DNA of 64,000 nucleotides from Oopsacas minuta (GCA_024704765.1 JAKMXF010000305.1:348682-412681), one strand, 5' to 3'; shown: positions 35,354-48,812, numbered from the stretch's first letter. Numbers and translations are program-made. The notes: generated by a model not told the origin, from the sequence alone.

Positions 35354-36688
35354 ACGGGTGAGCACTAAAATTTTAGACATATTTTATAGTTCACCATAAC
35401 AACGAGATATTTACAAATTCATAAATCTTTGTTCACCAATGCATTATTTGTATATAGATTTCAAATTCAAACCATTTTCGATTATTTTAGAACATGGCAT
35501 CTGGAGATGGATCATTTGAAAGTGACACAACGGCGACACATTATTGGACAATTTTTTCGTAAAAATTATGACCATGGGATTTCTTATACAGTTAAGCATT
35601 TTTGGCGTTTGGAATCGCAAGATCTACTATCTACAACATCATTTCTACTATCAAGAATAGAGGAACCCAAAACAGGAAGTTGGGTAGCGGTCGCAAGTCT
35701 GTCAAAATGCCCAAGAGGCTCCGGCGATCTCTCTTGTGCAAAATTAGCAATAAAGTAGGAGTCTCCACCAGAAAAATGGCTCGAAAATTCGATATCTCTC
35801 AATCATATGTTCGTAAGATTATCAAAGAGAATGGTGTTACATATCGTAAACGTAAGCGAGTCCCAGATAGCAAACCCGAACAAGAAATGAGGGCTAAGTC
35901 CAGGTGTCTAAAATCACGAAGAGACTTTTTTCCCCCCTCAAGCACAACTCAAATTGTAATGGATGACGAATCGTATTTCGGACTAAAGGATGATAATATC
36001 AATGTCAATAAGGGTTATTATATTTCAGAATCTCTCTCAGCCAAGTCTCTGAATCCTAGAATCAGTTATATTCGTAAATTCAAGTACCCACCTAAACTTT
36101 TAATTTGGTTAGCAATTTCTAAAGAAGGCATATCAGAGCCATGCTTTTGTCCTCGGAATCTTTCAATTACCGGCGAAATTTACCAAAATCAATGCATAAA
36201 AAAGCATCTAATTCCTTTCTTAGAAAAGTTTCATGACGAGGGTAAATATTACTTCTGGCCTGATCTAGCAAGTAGCCATTATGCGAAAGATACGCTTAAA
36301 CTTTTTGAAGATCTAAATATCCCATGTATTCCAAAATCTGCCAACCCTCCTAATACACCTCAATTAAGGCCAATTGAGGATTTCTGGGGTTATTTGAAAT
36401 CCAAAGTCTATGAAGGTGGGTGGGAAGCTAAATCCTTCAGAATGTTGAAGCAAAGGATTCGGAAATCAATCAGGCAAGCGGAATTTTCAATTGTCCAAAG
36501 GCTATTTTCAAGTGTCAAGACGAATATCCGAAAATCTGCAGACAATGGCCCATTAGCAGCGATCCATTGAGTTCTAGCTAAATTAAAATGTAATTAAATA
36601 AATATGATCGAATTATACAATACTTTGTTGATAATTGATACATGCTGAAACAAGATGAAATTTGTCTAATGTTTTAGTGCTCACCCGT
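35354..36688 (+). mobile_element. Tc1/mariner-superfamily transposon with one frameshift (1.33 kb)
   Basis: TIRs start ACGGGTGAGCACTAAAA on both ends and continue imperfectly (TTTTAGACA / CATTAGACA). The right flank is TA and the left flank CA. It carries a nearly complete plus-strand transposase. It lies in DOCK intron 3. Confidence 0.85.
35507..36570 (+). pseudogene. Tc1-like transposase with PDLASSHY motif, one frameshift
   Basis: ATG 35507 opens MDHLKVTQRRHIIGQFFRKN. The frame shifts near 35600 into AFGIARSTIYNII, then continues without stops for 320 codons. It has helix-turn-helix blocks (STIYNII, SQSYVRKII), a first catalytic Asp in VMDDESYF, a second in FWPDLASSHYA, and RPIEDFWGYLKSKVY. 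Thirty-seven residues separate the second Asp and the Glu. The PDLASxHYA ... NPPNxPQxRPIExFW form is a distinct Tc1-side lineage seen in several invertebrates and differs from the element at 27.7 kb. A single frameshift separates it from an intact gene, so it is probably fairly young. Confidence 0.85.
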
Positions 36689-38020
36689 TACTTGAAAAAT
36701 TTGCCGCAATTAGAACTATTGATTTTGGCATTCTAATTGAACTGGTTAAAGCCTAAAATGTGATAGAGAATATTATCACAATTAGTCCCTAGAATTTGAT
36801 AGGTCACTACAAATTGACTCCTATCTAATAGAGCTTTTGAGATATTGTATAGAACTTTTGGATACATGCCAAATTTCAGGTTTCTAGCTCTTAACAATTC
36901 CTCAATCAATTCCGGACAAATACCAAAAACAAATCACCTACAAATAAATATTTCAGAGTATTCGGGACCTTTCATTATATAATTACAAATATTAGGTATG
37001 AGAATAGCGACAAAACGGCGTCTCAGTGCCCAAGTACTTAACTCAGTTCATCATTATTATACTTGTATAATCATATTCTTAGTAAATACAAATTTGACCT
37101 TCCGTCGGTATTCGTACCTCGTCAATACAAACACCGACAGAAGGTCAAAATTTGATCGTTTCATCCTGAATTAGTATAAACCGGAGGACAAGTAATACCA
37201 ACAGAATTACCATTGTAGAGACAGGATTATGTGTAATTTATGTTCGTTTTATCCAGATTTTTATATTAACAGTGTTGGTATCAACGAAGTTCCATTCAGG
37301 GTATTATCCAGGGCATATTCGGTACGCCTACAGGTACATAAATTTCGGCATATATTGATTGAAGATAGTTAAGAATTTAAGGTTACATCTACAATATGAT
37401 GTAGCGCTGATAATTTTGATTACATATTGAAACAAATACTACAAATTTAGAGAACAATTTTACATAACTCAATCCTACTCATACTATACATTGCATGGAT
37501 GCAGTAAGACTTTTAAAATTATGTTTTAATGGTTTCGAATAGGCTGAACCCGAATTTCATATGAAAAGTCGATTCAAAAGTATGAAAATACCTGAATTTC
37601 TCCTGGATTTCTCGATGCGTATTGAATCAGTCAATAAGAAATTACCAAGGTTGAAACAATTTCAAATGAATAATTATTTGCATAAATAGTTGATCAGAAA
37701 ATTATTCAGATGACCAACTACAGTCGAAATCATGATTCCTGTTGACTCCAAAATGCTCGCAAAAAAGAGTAAAAAGCCCGAAAGGCAAAATAACTCGTTT
37801 CAACCACTAAACCAATTTAGCTTCGAGGGTGAAACTCTGAAGCTTCACATTCATCGAATTAGTTTAAGCAGGAAAGAGAAAATAAATAAGTATAATAACT
37901 AAAAATATTTAATCGTTTTGATAAATGAAAATATCACCCTAATCTTGAATATAGATTACTTGAGAAATGAACGAGGGCAAATAGATAGTAGTCGCATGAT
38001 TCACTACACCGACATTACCA
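36689..38020. other. Intronic sequence with one hairpin
   Basis: No gene recognised. A short palindrome at 37088-37159 is listed separately. Confidence 0.5.
37088..37159. repeat. Hairpin with about 21-bp arms
   Basis: AAATTTGACCTTCCGTCGGT is answered in inverse by ACCGACAGAAGGTCAAAATTT around a loop of about 25 bases. It could be a minimal MITE. No target duplication is evident. Confidence 0.65.
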
Positions 38021-38729
38021 GAATCTGTCCTAAGCCCTAAGTGTTTGGAATCTGTCCTACAATTATTCCGAGTTCAGAATGTCTCATAAGCCTGAGTTCG
38101 GTATCTGTCTTATGAGTATTGCGAGTTCGGAATCTGTCCTAGGCCTGTGTTCGGTATCTGTCGTAAGATCCGTCCATTTTGTGAGTATCAGCTGGATTAT
38201 AGTGGGATTAAAGGAAATTCAGCCTTGATCATTAGACACTTCCAGCTAGTACAACAACCACAGCTACTACTAACAACGTAGAAGACTTGATATTCTTTCT
38301 TAAAAACAGGGGTGCTGTCATCCTATGACCCCCACCGGGGAGACTCCCAGATACAACACCACCTGGGGGGGGGGGGGAAATCCCAAGAACCCTGTAAAAG
38401 TACCACAAATCTCTCGCCCTTGAACAGAAACAAACTCCATCCGAACACAAATTTAGTTGAAATCCTGATACCTCGTCCCGCGCTCGGTGTCAAATAGCCC
38501 AAATAAAGCTCACAGACCCATCAGGTAGTGCACTACATCCACAGATCGGTCCAATTGCAACGGAGATTCCGCAGCTATAATCCAATCAAACACGACACAA
38601 GTTATCCAAATACTGTACCCAAATGCTAATCTTCTCCCCTAATGTAAATGAAAGACCCGGAATAATCGTAGGATAGATCCCGAACACAGGAGTAGGACAT
38701 ATTCCGAACTCAGGCGTAGGACAGATTCA
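38021..38729. mobile_element. Foldback-like element with tandem motif arrays at both ends
   Basis: The left end (38021-38170) contains about six imperfect copies of a motif near GAGTTCGGAATCTGTCCTA. The right end (38655-38729) contains about three copies in inverse orientation. The inner 480 bp are unrelated, less AT-rich and include a run of 12 G at about 38367-38378. Terminal arrays of direct repeats in inverse orientation are seen in foldback and some MULE-like elements. No target duplication or coding region was found. Confidence 0.6.
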
Positions 38730-40496
38730 GCTTTCCCATACATAGAGGCTAAATAACCCACCAGAAAATTATTAATTATATAGTATTAGGAAGAAACAAA
38801 CAATTTCCAGCAAGCAAAAACTGAATTTCGACTAAATTGGATAAATGACTATTCAGTTGACCAAACAAATTTGGCTGGCAAAAATATTGCTTTGACTAAG
38901 TATCTAAGTCTAATTCAAATATTGCAAAAAGAACAGTAGATTGTCTTAATGAGATATACAACATATGCTAGGATATTACGCATTCTGGATTTGCACACAT
39001 AGGTAAACATTATGAATAAAGTATCTAAGAATAGATAGTTCAAATTAGGACTTTCGTCACATCTATAATAAACACAAATGAAAAACATATTTAGATTAGT
39101 AGAATTTATTAGAAATGTAGTTTATCGAATTAAGTCACGTGTTCTAATATATGTTGAAACGAAATGACATATATATATAAACATTGTGTATCTGAACAAT
39201 ACAAACCAAAGATAGTCGAAATCGCTTTGTTGATAACCAGTTTTTCTTACTTTAAACTATGCAAAGAAATAGCAAGAAAAAACGGTTTCTACTGTAGTAT
39301 TGTGTGCAAGTAGATAGTGGAATATTGGCCTGAACATGCAAAGAAGCTAACAATGCTAATGGTGTCGACATGTATCGAAGCCCAAGCTCTATAAATACAA
39401 TCGACATAGCTTAAATGAATAAGGTAGTTAAAGCTAAATTGTCCCAATAACGAGGAAATCTTGATTAAGAGATTTCGTGTATTATTTTCACCTCTAAGCA
39501 AATTGGATAAAAACATACTGAGACGCAAATAGGCAAATTTTTTTAACTTTCCCATATTATTAATCAAATAATCATCACTATTTTGACTTTGCAGCCTATG
39601 TTGCAGACTTGTTACACATAACATCTTTACTAGGATTCTTTGAGAAAAAGAGTTGTTATAATAATAAATTGTGATATTTTGGATTATCAATTACAGTAGA
39701 ACCTGGGTAGTACGTACACTGTTAATACGAATTTCTGGGTAACACGAACAAATAATTACACTTAAAGGTCCATACAAGGCTTTCAATAGATATTGCTCCA
39801 GTTAATAAGTACTCTGGAAATGAAGTAGAAACTCGAAGGTGCGTTCGTGTACGTATTAACGAGTCTAGAAACAGGTGAAGCCTGATAAAATAATTAATAG
39901 GGCAAAAGATGCCTATTCCTGGCAATACTATACGAATACCAACAAAGTTGTGATAAAGAGACTGTAATCACAAGAAGAGATACTTATAAGTTGAATATAA
40001 CAAGGTTCAGATCCCTATCATAACATAATAGTATTGTAACATCCAATATATGATCCAAGGTTGCAACCAACTGATATGTGGTAAATTGAATAAATCGGAA
40101 TATTAAAAAATAAAAATTTTCCGATTGTATATGTGTCACAAATACCCAATTTTTCTCAAATATCTGAAATTTCTCAATCATTACTCTTAAAAATTGAAAA
40201 TAAACATCGCAGGTATTAGAATTTTGACATTTTGTAAGTCAGATATTGTGAGATTGTTATGTAATAGAGAAGATTCAGATTCGGAATCAGACAGAAATTG
40301 GTTCGAAAAATAAATATTTCACACTGGATGAGAAACAAAGTTATATTTTGTTGACCTGAGAATTTTCAGTAGTATTAAGTTTTGCCTCTAGAGCTATGAA
40401 ATAGCTGTTCCCAATTGTCTGTAATCTATTCGATTCGATATGGAACTATACAGTGAAAAATTACGATAATGAATTGTGGAAATAAATACAACTTAC
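38730..40496. other. DOCK intron 3, left-flank sequence
   Basis: AT-rich, no gene recognised. At 39694-39866 a patch starting CAGTAGAACCTGGGTAGTAC and containing TGTACGTATTAACGAG near its other end may be a worn pogo-like MITE, but its right end is unclear. Confidence 0.4.
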
Positions 40497-40711
40497 CATC
40501 TGTAACACAACAGTCCTCAATGAAAAAAATAGATGATGAAAATGTTGTGAAATACTTTGCTCCCCTAAGGGGGAAAAATTAATCTCAATGCTATTCAGAT
40601 TATCAACACTATCACCGAATTTGGAATGCATAGAAAAATATAGGTCAGAAAATCCATGTTGTGGAATATCAAAGATTCTTCCGTGAATATCTCGAGGTAG
40701 CAATTGAATTC
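40497..40711 (-). CDS. DOCK exon 3 (helical to C2-like linker)
   Basis: Acceptor TCGTTATTAG|GA and donor CAGATG|GTAAGT bracket 215 bases. Joined in phase 1 to exon 2 it gives GNRELGIQLLPRDIHG, matching DOCK3/4 (GNxxLGLDLVPRKxF), then SDLYFSMHSK (DOCK4: SDLYKMHLSS) and HHLFFSLRTV (HHFFLSLKS). It ends in phase 0, where exon 4 begins. Agreement at both junctions makes this exon secure despite its short length. The linker between DLY and HH is about as long as in vertebrate DOCK4 but not conserved. Confidence 0.87.
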
Positions 40712-42181
40712 CTAATAACGAGAATAGAATAACACGAGGGTTGTCACAAAAGTCCTGTTTACACCAAATTCCTGATTGAGTGATAAGATTACATATGATC
40801 TGATAATTACTAGCGCGCTACGCTTGCTAAGTCGCTGCGGAAGGGCAGAAATATACTCATGACTTTGTGACTAGATTTAGCCCATTTATGGATGCGAGCG
40901 ATTGAATTTTTAACCATCTAACTCTAACATAATACTGTGGTAGCTCACCAGAGGTGTGTATGTATGTGGGCGTATTGAAAGTTTGACTTCGGATCTGGTA
41001 TACAGGGAGTATAAGGCTTCAGAAAAAACTGATTGCACCATCCAGATATTGAATGTATGTATAAACCTAGGAGTTAATGTTAGTTGACATCGCTCAAACA
41101 AATTCTTACAATATTTTTCCTATCAAATATTTTCTATAGAATCACCTAGCTAATTAAATAGGTACCGACTTTATGAATTATCGAATTGTTTCTAGCATGA
41201 ATCACAATTAAAATAGAGTAATTCTGATCGCATTAATGATTTCTACGTATCTGAATTACACTGGGATCAAATATTCGAAAGGTTAACAAGAAAAGTGACT
41301 GATTCATCTACATATTTTCGTTCCACATCTGTCAAAAGTGGCACATATCAAATATCAAAGCGTGACTTAATAGGAAATAACAATTGTTGCAAAATAGAGT
41401 GGATCATAAGCCATATGTAAATAATTATAACTCCATCAAGTGATGCCTCAAAAAGCTCTCACATTATATCCCATGTGGTGCCAATATTATATTGATGTAC
41501 ACCATATGCCATATGTGAGACAAAAATACATTTGTCATTAACTCAGCCACCTTGTAATCTTTCGAAATATTTACCTTAGGGTAAGTCAGACTCATAATCC
41601 TCAAAAATGTAATAAGGAGTGGTCAACACAGTTACAATATGGCGCATAGGGCAATTTCAATCAAGAATAAAGGTAGGTTATTCTTTTTCACCATGGCGAT
41701 TTAATAGGAGAATAATTATGATAGCATAAATGACTATCCTTCATTGGCTCATCTCCTCAAAGGAGTCCATACACGACGTACACTGGGCTGAAGGGGGTGG
41801 AGTAGCTTGGAAGGTCCCATCAGCCAGTCACATCTTCCTTTGCTGAATCATGGATAGAAATGATTTATTCATTTTTGAACAATAACCAGGCTCAGTTAAG
41901 GATTGATGATCATAACTTATACCGTTATCCGAGTTCACACCCTACGAAACTTTCTGGGAATGTAATTCCAAAAGTAAAAGGAACACAAAGTCATTAACAG
42001 ACAACTTTGTTGCTTAGGTGGATAGTTTTAGATAAAATCAAAGTGAAAATAACATTTTGTGTGAGAATAATAAATTAGATATGCTTCTCCCGCAAGATCA
42101 AATGAGTGCATTTATCAATTCCAAATTTATGTGTTGATATTGAGGGATTAAAAGCAGTCTATACTAATAGTATAAATAGAA

Positions 42182-42316
42182 CAGTGCCAGATCCAAACAT
42201 TTTTGCAAGGGGGCGGGCAGCTAGAGTTGTTTGCTATGTAAGGTGGGGCACTCATGATCTATGAGGGATACCATGATCAAAGAGGGCAAATGCCCCTAGC
42301 CCCCTAAATAAACCCT
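42182..42316. mobile_element. Possible short hAT element (135 bp)
   Basis: It starts CAGTGCCAGATCCAAACATT with a G-rich run after it, and its inverse end is CAGGGTTTATTTAGGGGGC. This matches the common animal hAT pattern CAGGGCCGGATCCAG...GGGGGG. The target duplication is unclear; only TAGAA is shared near the ends. Confidence 0.4.
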
Positions 42317-44984
42317 GTAGAATGAACGTGTGAAATAGAAATTTCACCCGAGTTGCTTCGTAAACATAATGAATTACTTTTGAAAACAGAGATATATATT
42401 AATTGACAATTTCTTTTTGAGATTGGTGAATGGAATAGTATATACCCAATCTATCTACAAGTAGATAAATGTTGAAATTAAATTGGATAGTTATGGTAAG
42501 TAATAAATTTCCAAAATATCAATCTTGTGTTTTCAAATGAGTTTAAAGTCGTCCAATAGCAAAACAAATGTATCCTACGTTCGAGCATGCTCTGAATGCA
42601 TATTCTAAAATTCTTACATGTCGACGAGCAAAAATTCGAATACCATCACAAACAATATAATCTGCTAAACAAAACTATTCAGCCATATCTAAAATACCCA
42701 TACAAAATACTATAGTGAGTCAATTATTGATAAATAATCAATAAGTAAACATTATGATTCAGAGTATATCCGGCATCAAAATTGCAATCTACATATTTTG
42801 GTGTATCAGTTTTAAGATTTCTATCAAATAATATCAAATAAGTCTGAATTTATAACGGGAGTGGATATAGATTAGAGTTGGGCATTGATTCATCGCCCGG
42901 GATGGAATCAGCACACAGGAAATGCTTGATGTTAACAGCAACTTTAAAATTAGTATTTATATTGGAGAATTTACTTATTAATAGACAAAACATACTCTTT
43001 AAAGATTGGAGCTTTGAGCAGGGATGGAAACAATAAAACGTAATTCTAGGAATATCTCGCTGGATACTACTAAATACTAACTATATGACCATAGCTATCA
43101 AACAGTAGCTGTTAATGGCAACTAACTTGCTATTGACTGTGTAGTTCAACAAGAACTGGGGAATTTGGAAGGGATTTTGCCTAAAGATTTATTTGCTGTA
43201 GGTATGGCTGTTAACAGTTAACAGCATTTCTTTAATCGTTCATAGACATGTATTGTATTGAATAAATTATATTTTTAGATAGTTATTGGAAAATTGTTAA
43301 TTCAGAAGGGATTAACTGATTGTCATTTTGTCCCGCTGATGGAATCGATAGGTTGAGTTAAAACTTGAGAAAAACATTTAGAAATGATAAACCGCTAAAG
43401 AATGCAATGCTACATGTCCTTGAAGCAATTCTAAGAAATGATAAGAGGAGAGATATGAATAGAATCTGGATGTTACTGTGTAATGTTATATCTATTGGGA
43501 GATTCACTGAAATAGGTAATCACAGTTGTGTAGAGATAAAAGATTACATACTGGTAAGATGGAATTAGACCACAGGTGTTACTCACTCAGTTGATGGCGT
43601 AGAATTATACCAGACTTGGATGTAATTAAAGAATGTTTGGATAATTAATTTGGTTGCCAAATGGACATCTCATTTGAAAGCTGTTATATCTATATGTAAA
43701 ATAGTATCACAGACTCCATTTAGTAAGGACTGTAGGCGCTTGAACTCGGGTCCTGAAGCCTGGGTCCATTAGAAGATATTGGAAGTTCTATAGTTTCAAA
43801 ATGCCACGTTTTGTCAGAATAAATGTATTACATAATTATAGAATTATATCACATCAATCCCAAACGTAATACTTTTGTTGAAATATATGAAACTTTTAGT
43901 TCAAAAAGTATTATTGGGTGTAAATGTGCACATCTTTGACACGCAGTAGAACAGCGTTCTCATAGTGAGTAGAAATGTCGCATCAAAATGTATTATTAGG
44001 GTATGGGATGACGAATATATAGCAGGTTTTTTTGGAAGTATCAGGCGCAAGTATAAACATTTTTAGTAGATATGCCATCTAATGTACACAGAAAATTTTC
44101 AATATTTAGGAAGCTAAATGTTAATATTTCGCATAAAAATATCATTAGATCATTGAGTATGAATTCTGAAATCATATTTGTAGAATTAATCATTCTACGG
44201 GGTGTCAAAGATGGACACATTTACGCCAAAATGCTAATTAAGCCCAAATTTAAGACTTTTCGACAAAAATTTGAATTTTGGGATTGGTGAAATATATTTC
44301 TATAAATATATAATACATCTATTTAGATTAAAACCGGACACTTTGGAATTATAGAACTTAAATTTACATTAATGGACACATACTTCAGGAGCCGAGTTCG
44401 AGCGCCTACAAGTACTTATTTAAGGGAGTATGAATGGTATGAACATCGTGATGTAGATTCAAAATCCGAGCGATTATTATTAGATCCACACAATAGTGTT
44501 TAAACATAGCTTATGAAAATGTATTACAATGGTATGTGAAGTTGGGTTGTGGTACATATTGGATGGATTGATATGATTAAAACTCTCGCGAAAATCGAGG
44601 TATAAGGGAGATTGGCCACAAAATGTTGGAATCTAGTAAAACTCAATAATGTGATGATGTTTATTCATAAAATATAAAATTCATATTGTATATACCAAAA
44701 TCCTCATATCACTTGATATTAAACCAGAAATCAAAGACGCACTCATGATAGTTTATCACAGCTGTAAAATGGGGAAATTCTTAACAACATATTGCACTTT
44801 GACCAAATAGATGACGTCGTTGCGAACTGGGAAATTTGGATCACATGACTTGTACTGATTATTATCTATCAATAATACTTGTTTTCGAGCCAAAATGTAC
44901 CAATTCGATATTATTGAGAATATAAAGTGACTTACGAAAGTTACTAGGCTTGAAAATAAGGTAAGTTAAGAGGCAATAGTTAAG

Positions 44985-45415
44985 TGGGTTGTGTATATGT
45001 TTGTATGTTCAGAATTGATTGAAGAAACTGTCAGACCACAAGGCCTGATTTGGAATACAGTGGTACTTGGGATATGGATAGGACAAGTTCGAGTGTTGGA
45101 CAAAAGTAACACATCTATGACGAAATTATTACCTAGATGTCACCTTATTCCGAAAAATCACATTATTAGTAATTGTTAAGCCAATATACATGATAGTGGT
45201 GAAATTTGCATCATTGGTCAATAAATGAAATTTGGAAGGACCATGGGTAATAAAAATCTGAATTTCCGCATAAGATAAACTCGAGACACATAGTGCGGGA
45301 GAATCCGGTCGTGTAGCGACCAAAAGCATCAAGAAAATAAATTGTTGAAAACATAAGCCAAGCAGAGGCACAAAGCTGTCGCATAGCTACCTAGCATGCG
45401 AAGCGAGCTAGTAGA
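44985..45415 (-). repeat. 600-bp repeat family, copy 4 (minus)
   Basis: Read on the minus strand it runs from a head with CGCTTCGCATGCTAGGTAGC towards a tail with TTCTTCAATCAATTCTGAAC. It aligns with 61085-61680 in the same orientation and with 49868-50490, 50703-51295 and 55790-56216 in the opposite one. No ORF is conserved. It lies in intron 2. Confidence 0.7.
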
Positions 45416-45668
45416 TAGTACTATATCAGACATGTTAGCAGCATTTTCATTGTTTGTGCAACTTTCGGAAAATGTCCCTCTATAGTACTGTTTAGATTAG
45501 CACGGTGTAGTGTATATAATTATATCCGGCATTGTATAAGCGCTGGTTATCATGCATACTGTGCACTATGAAATAAACCGTGATTAGGTAAACATTATCA
45601 TTGATCTAAAACATTGGATATAAATCAGACGGCTCCTGGTGGAAAGGAAGTAAATAAAGGTATTATAC

Positions 45669-45926
45669 CTAATTCACGGTTACCAGACTCCATTTTATCA
45701 ATAATAGCCTCTCTCAGAATCTTCTTTTGATTGAATGTTAAGTTAGTTTTCAGCAAATTTTTTCTATTCTGAAATAAAGAATTCATGATGTCCGTACAAT
45801 GAGAAAATGCCTGAATTTCTCCATTGAAAAATAGATTCTTCCTTATTGCTGCCCAATACCTCAAACTTTCTGCAGCTTCATGTACTACAGGATCTTCATT
45901 CAAAACAATAGCAGCCTCTTCAGTTC
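45669..45926 (-). CDS. DOCK exon 2 (helical region after SH3)
   Basis: Acceptor CATGATTTAG|GA and donor GAATTAG|GTATAA bracket 258 bases, phase 1 at both ends. Joined to exon 1 it reads LLIDEGTEEAAIVLNEDPVV. It continues with AAESLRYWAAIRKNLF (DOCK: VTxTLxEWxxxWKQLY), IMNSLFQNRKNLLKTNLTFNQ (MxxLIxxRxQLLSGxLTQD) and LREAIIDKMESGNRELG (VKRxITxxLDWGNxxLG). This helical bundle packs against SH3 and takes part in ELMO binding in characterised DOCK proteins. Divergence is high, but order and spacing are conserved. Confidence 0.87.
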
Positions 45927-48812
45927 CTAAATCATGTATATGAGTATTATCCCATGGAAAATAAGAAAAATCAAGGGCATTATTCACTAAACTACTCAAA
46001 CTTAGTATTCCTAAAACTAAGTAAATCTTAGTTAATTATTTTTTAGTGAAGCTAAGTAAACAGAGTTATAGTAAGTAATTTTGAAGATTAGAGAGCAAAA
46101 TACGTTGGTGTTCACTAACGAAACTAAAAAAGCTGTCTTAATTATGCATTCTTCGGGATTAGATGGCAAAAACTAAATTCGGAATTACTGAAGAATACTA
46201 GGTCAAATTGAGTTATAATACTTTTATTTAGAAAATTTGTTTATTGTTTCACCAAAGTGATTGGGATCTTCAAGTCAGACTTTTGTTGAACCTAGATACA
46301 GTGGTGTTTGAGAAGGGGAAGCGCCCCGAAACAACTTTCCTTGGCCCATTTTCAACGAGGTTTATGAGAAAAGGATAAACTTGAATGGGGGTGAGATATA
46401 AATCGAGAGTAAATACACAAAGACTTTATGATAGAGAGCATAATAGATTATTAAATGAATTACTAGTTTCACATCTGGAACTATTTCGAAAACTGGCACG
46501 ACTGGCGGTATTTTATAATTATTTTTATAGGCCAGCTAATAGATAAAATAATTTCACCCTTCTATTATCACGCCAATTCTCTCTGTGCATTAAAAATATT
46601 GAATTTTCAACTATCAATTAGTAAAATGTGGATTGCAATTGTGGCTACACAATTGTCCTTAAATTTGGAAAAAATACAAATATGTTACTTCATATGGCCT
46701 TATTCAAGTACCTAAGTTTAGAAATATACAGGTTTTGGAAAGGATATAAATTTACCCTTGGTCAAATTGTTCCTACATGCTGAGTGTATAAAATAGTGGC
46801 ATAATTCGAAATGTCAATTTTATAGTTTCTCATATGGAAAATTATTGTTGTTTTTATGATTATAAAGTAAACATATTAACCAAACCTCAAAATATACGTA
46901 CAGCCTTGCTCTAAACGGCTACCTGGGGTAATTGAGTACCCTGAGTCCGAATTTGGTATTGTAAACAATATTATGTGAATATTTGTTTACTTCTGGGTAC
47001 ATAAGTAAACAAATTACAAATTGAGGTAGAATGATACTTTCAACGACTATACTGGTACCCACGATATGTTGAGTCTGAATATTGTCAACAACATCAATAT
47101 TAGTAAATCTCAATTGTTGTTTGTTTATTTGTCCATTGAATACCTCGAAGCACAATGCGCCGAGTTCATCGCGAAGCGACGAACCAAAGGCTTGTATTGA
47201 ATATACTTAGATTCTCATGACACTATAAGTATTGAATATCATAGGAAACTGCACAAATTTGGATTTTTGCGTATATTTCAATTATACAATAATAGGGTAT
47301 TTAGGTCGTAACTAGCACTGAGCAAGAGGAGGCAGTTGATTCCTCGCTCTTTCGGTCGTTGCCTCGTCCCTCCATTGTAATCGCCAATATATTGAGGCTA
47401 TTATTCATTCTTTCCTCCCCGCTCTGCGATGTCTTGTTACGCCCAAGTAATAACTATATAGAGAGCATACTCAATGACTGTATAGGATTCATATAGAAGT
47501 CAAATTTCACTTGGGTATAACATTACATTGATAGAAAAATAATCATGAGAACAAGTTATTCCCAAAGTGAGTACTGTTCAAAAACATAAAAATAGGGAAT
47601 CATGGGATAACCAAAGTCCAATTGCCCATCTTCATTGAACTATGCACATGCATCTTATTCGCAATTTATATATCGAATTCTCTTTTATCGAGCAGGTATT
47701 GCCTAAATACAGTACATCACCATGATACTAACAAATACCAGTATGCAATAAAAAGAATTCAAGAAATTGTGAAAACCCAAATCTGGTGAATCAATCATTT
47801 TATTTCATTTTCAAGAACAGGAGGCAGAGATTAATATGTGTATAGCATTATCGCATTATTATTTCTAGGAAATCTTGCACTCTAGCTTTATTAAAGTGGA
47901 ATCGGAAAGTACGAGGGTGATAACGGAGTTCCCAGAGGAATGCAAGGAGTACCGAACCAGGGAGCGCACTTAACATTTAATCCAGAAAACTACTGAAGGG
48001 AGCCATAGATGACCTAGTGGCGATCACAGCCACCGATAGACCCATGAGCGGTCCACCCGAAAGCTGGTTAAATCAACATTCCAGTGTGAAATTTTAATCC
48101 TCACTTGTAACCAAAGGAGGCTGCAACTGAAGGCGTTTCAGAAGACACACATTAGCAGTGGAAAAAGTCCACATGGGCAGAAGTGGTAGTGCTTAGTGAA
48201 CAAGCAGCAAACAAACGGGTATCTAACACTAATCCCTCTAATACACTCAACAAGGCATACACTGAAAGACATTTAAGCTAAAGGGAAAACCCTATACAAT
48301 AGATAAATACCACAGAGCACCAGCACCAACTAGAAATAACCAAACAAACCAGCAGGAGTACGCTCAAGCTTGAAACAGAACAAACTATTGTGTATGCGCC
48401 AGTCTGCTTGATGCAGATTACACCCAAAGGTAGTGCACACCGCACCATGGATGCATCGATGAAGATACACCATGTAGCCAGGGTAACGCCCTTTCTCCAT
48501 AGGATGGACCCGAAGGTCATTCATTTGTTTACCTGTTGCAAATACAAAGTGTGGCAAAAATGGCGATTATGGGTAATATGTACTTACACAGAAGATATTT
48601 GTATATGTTAAAATGTTGTCAAATATAGTAAATCGACTCTGTAGATTTCAAAAATAGCACCAGATTTTCAGTTACACTGCTGGAAATGGGGTGTTTTCAT
48701 GTAATTCATAATTATGGTTCAATAATAAATGGGTTATAAATATTGATAAACTTGAATAACAATGAGTATACGGAATTAAATTCCCTATTAGACACTTCAG
48801 AAAATGACAATA
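45927..48812. other. DOCK intron 1, distal part
   Basis: AT-rich except 47880-48560, a less AT-rich patch listed separately. A CGCGAAGCGACGAACC near 47170 recalls the head of the 600-bp repeat. No gene recognised. Confidence 0.5.
47880..48560. other. Compositionally distinct patch, unidentified
   Basis: It is visibly richer in G and C than its flanks, with purine-rich plus-strand sequence and no long conserved frame. The plus strand has a short frame with WAEVVVLSEQAANKR; the minus strand has hydrophobic frames of 75-80 codons. No TIR, poly-A tail or reverse-transcriptase motif was found. It could be an old element of foreign composition. Confidence 0.3.

Larger units (their letters stand above)
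40712..45668. other. DOCK intron 2 (about 5.0 kb)
   Basis: Contains a possible repeat-family head near 40800 (GCGCGCTACGCTTGCTAAGT), a possible hAT MITE at 42182-42316 and repeat copy 4 at 44985-45415. Otherwise it is AT-rich with no recognised coding frame. Confidence 0.55.

Noticed and set aside
38232-38497. Short frames over the poly-G region
   Set aside because: The low-complexity Gly/Pro-rich peptides come from a homopolymer inside a non-coding element.
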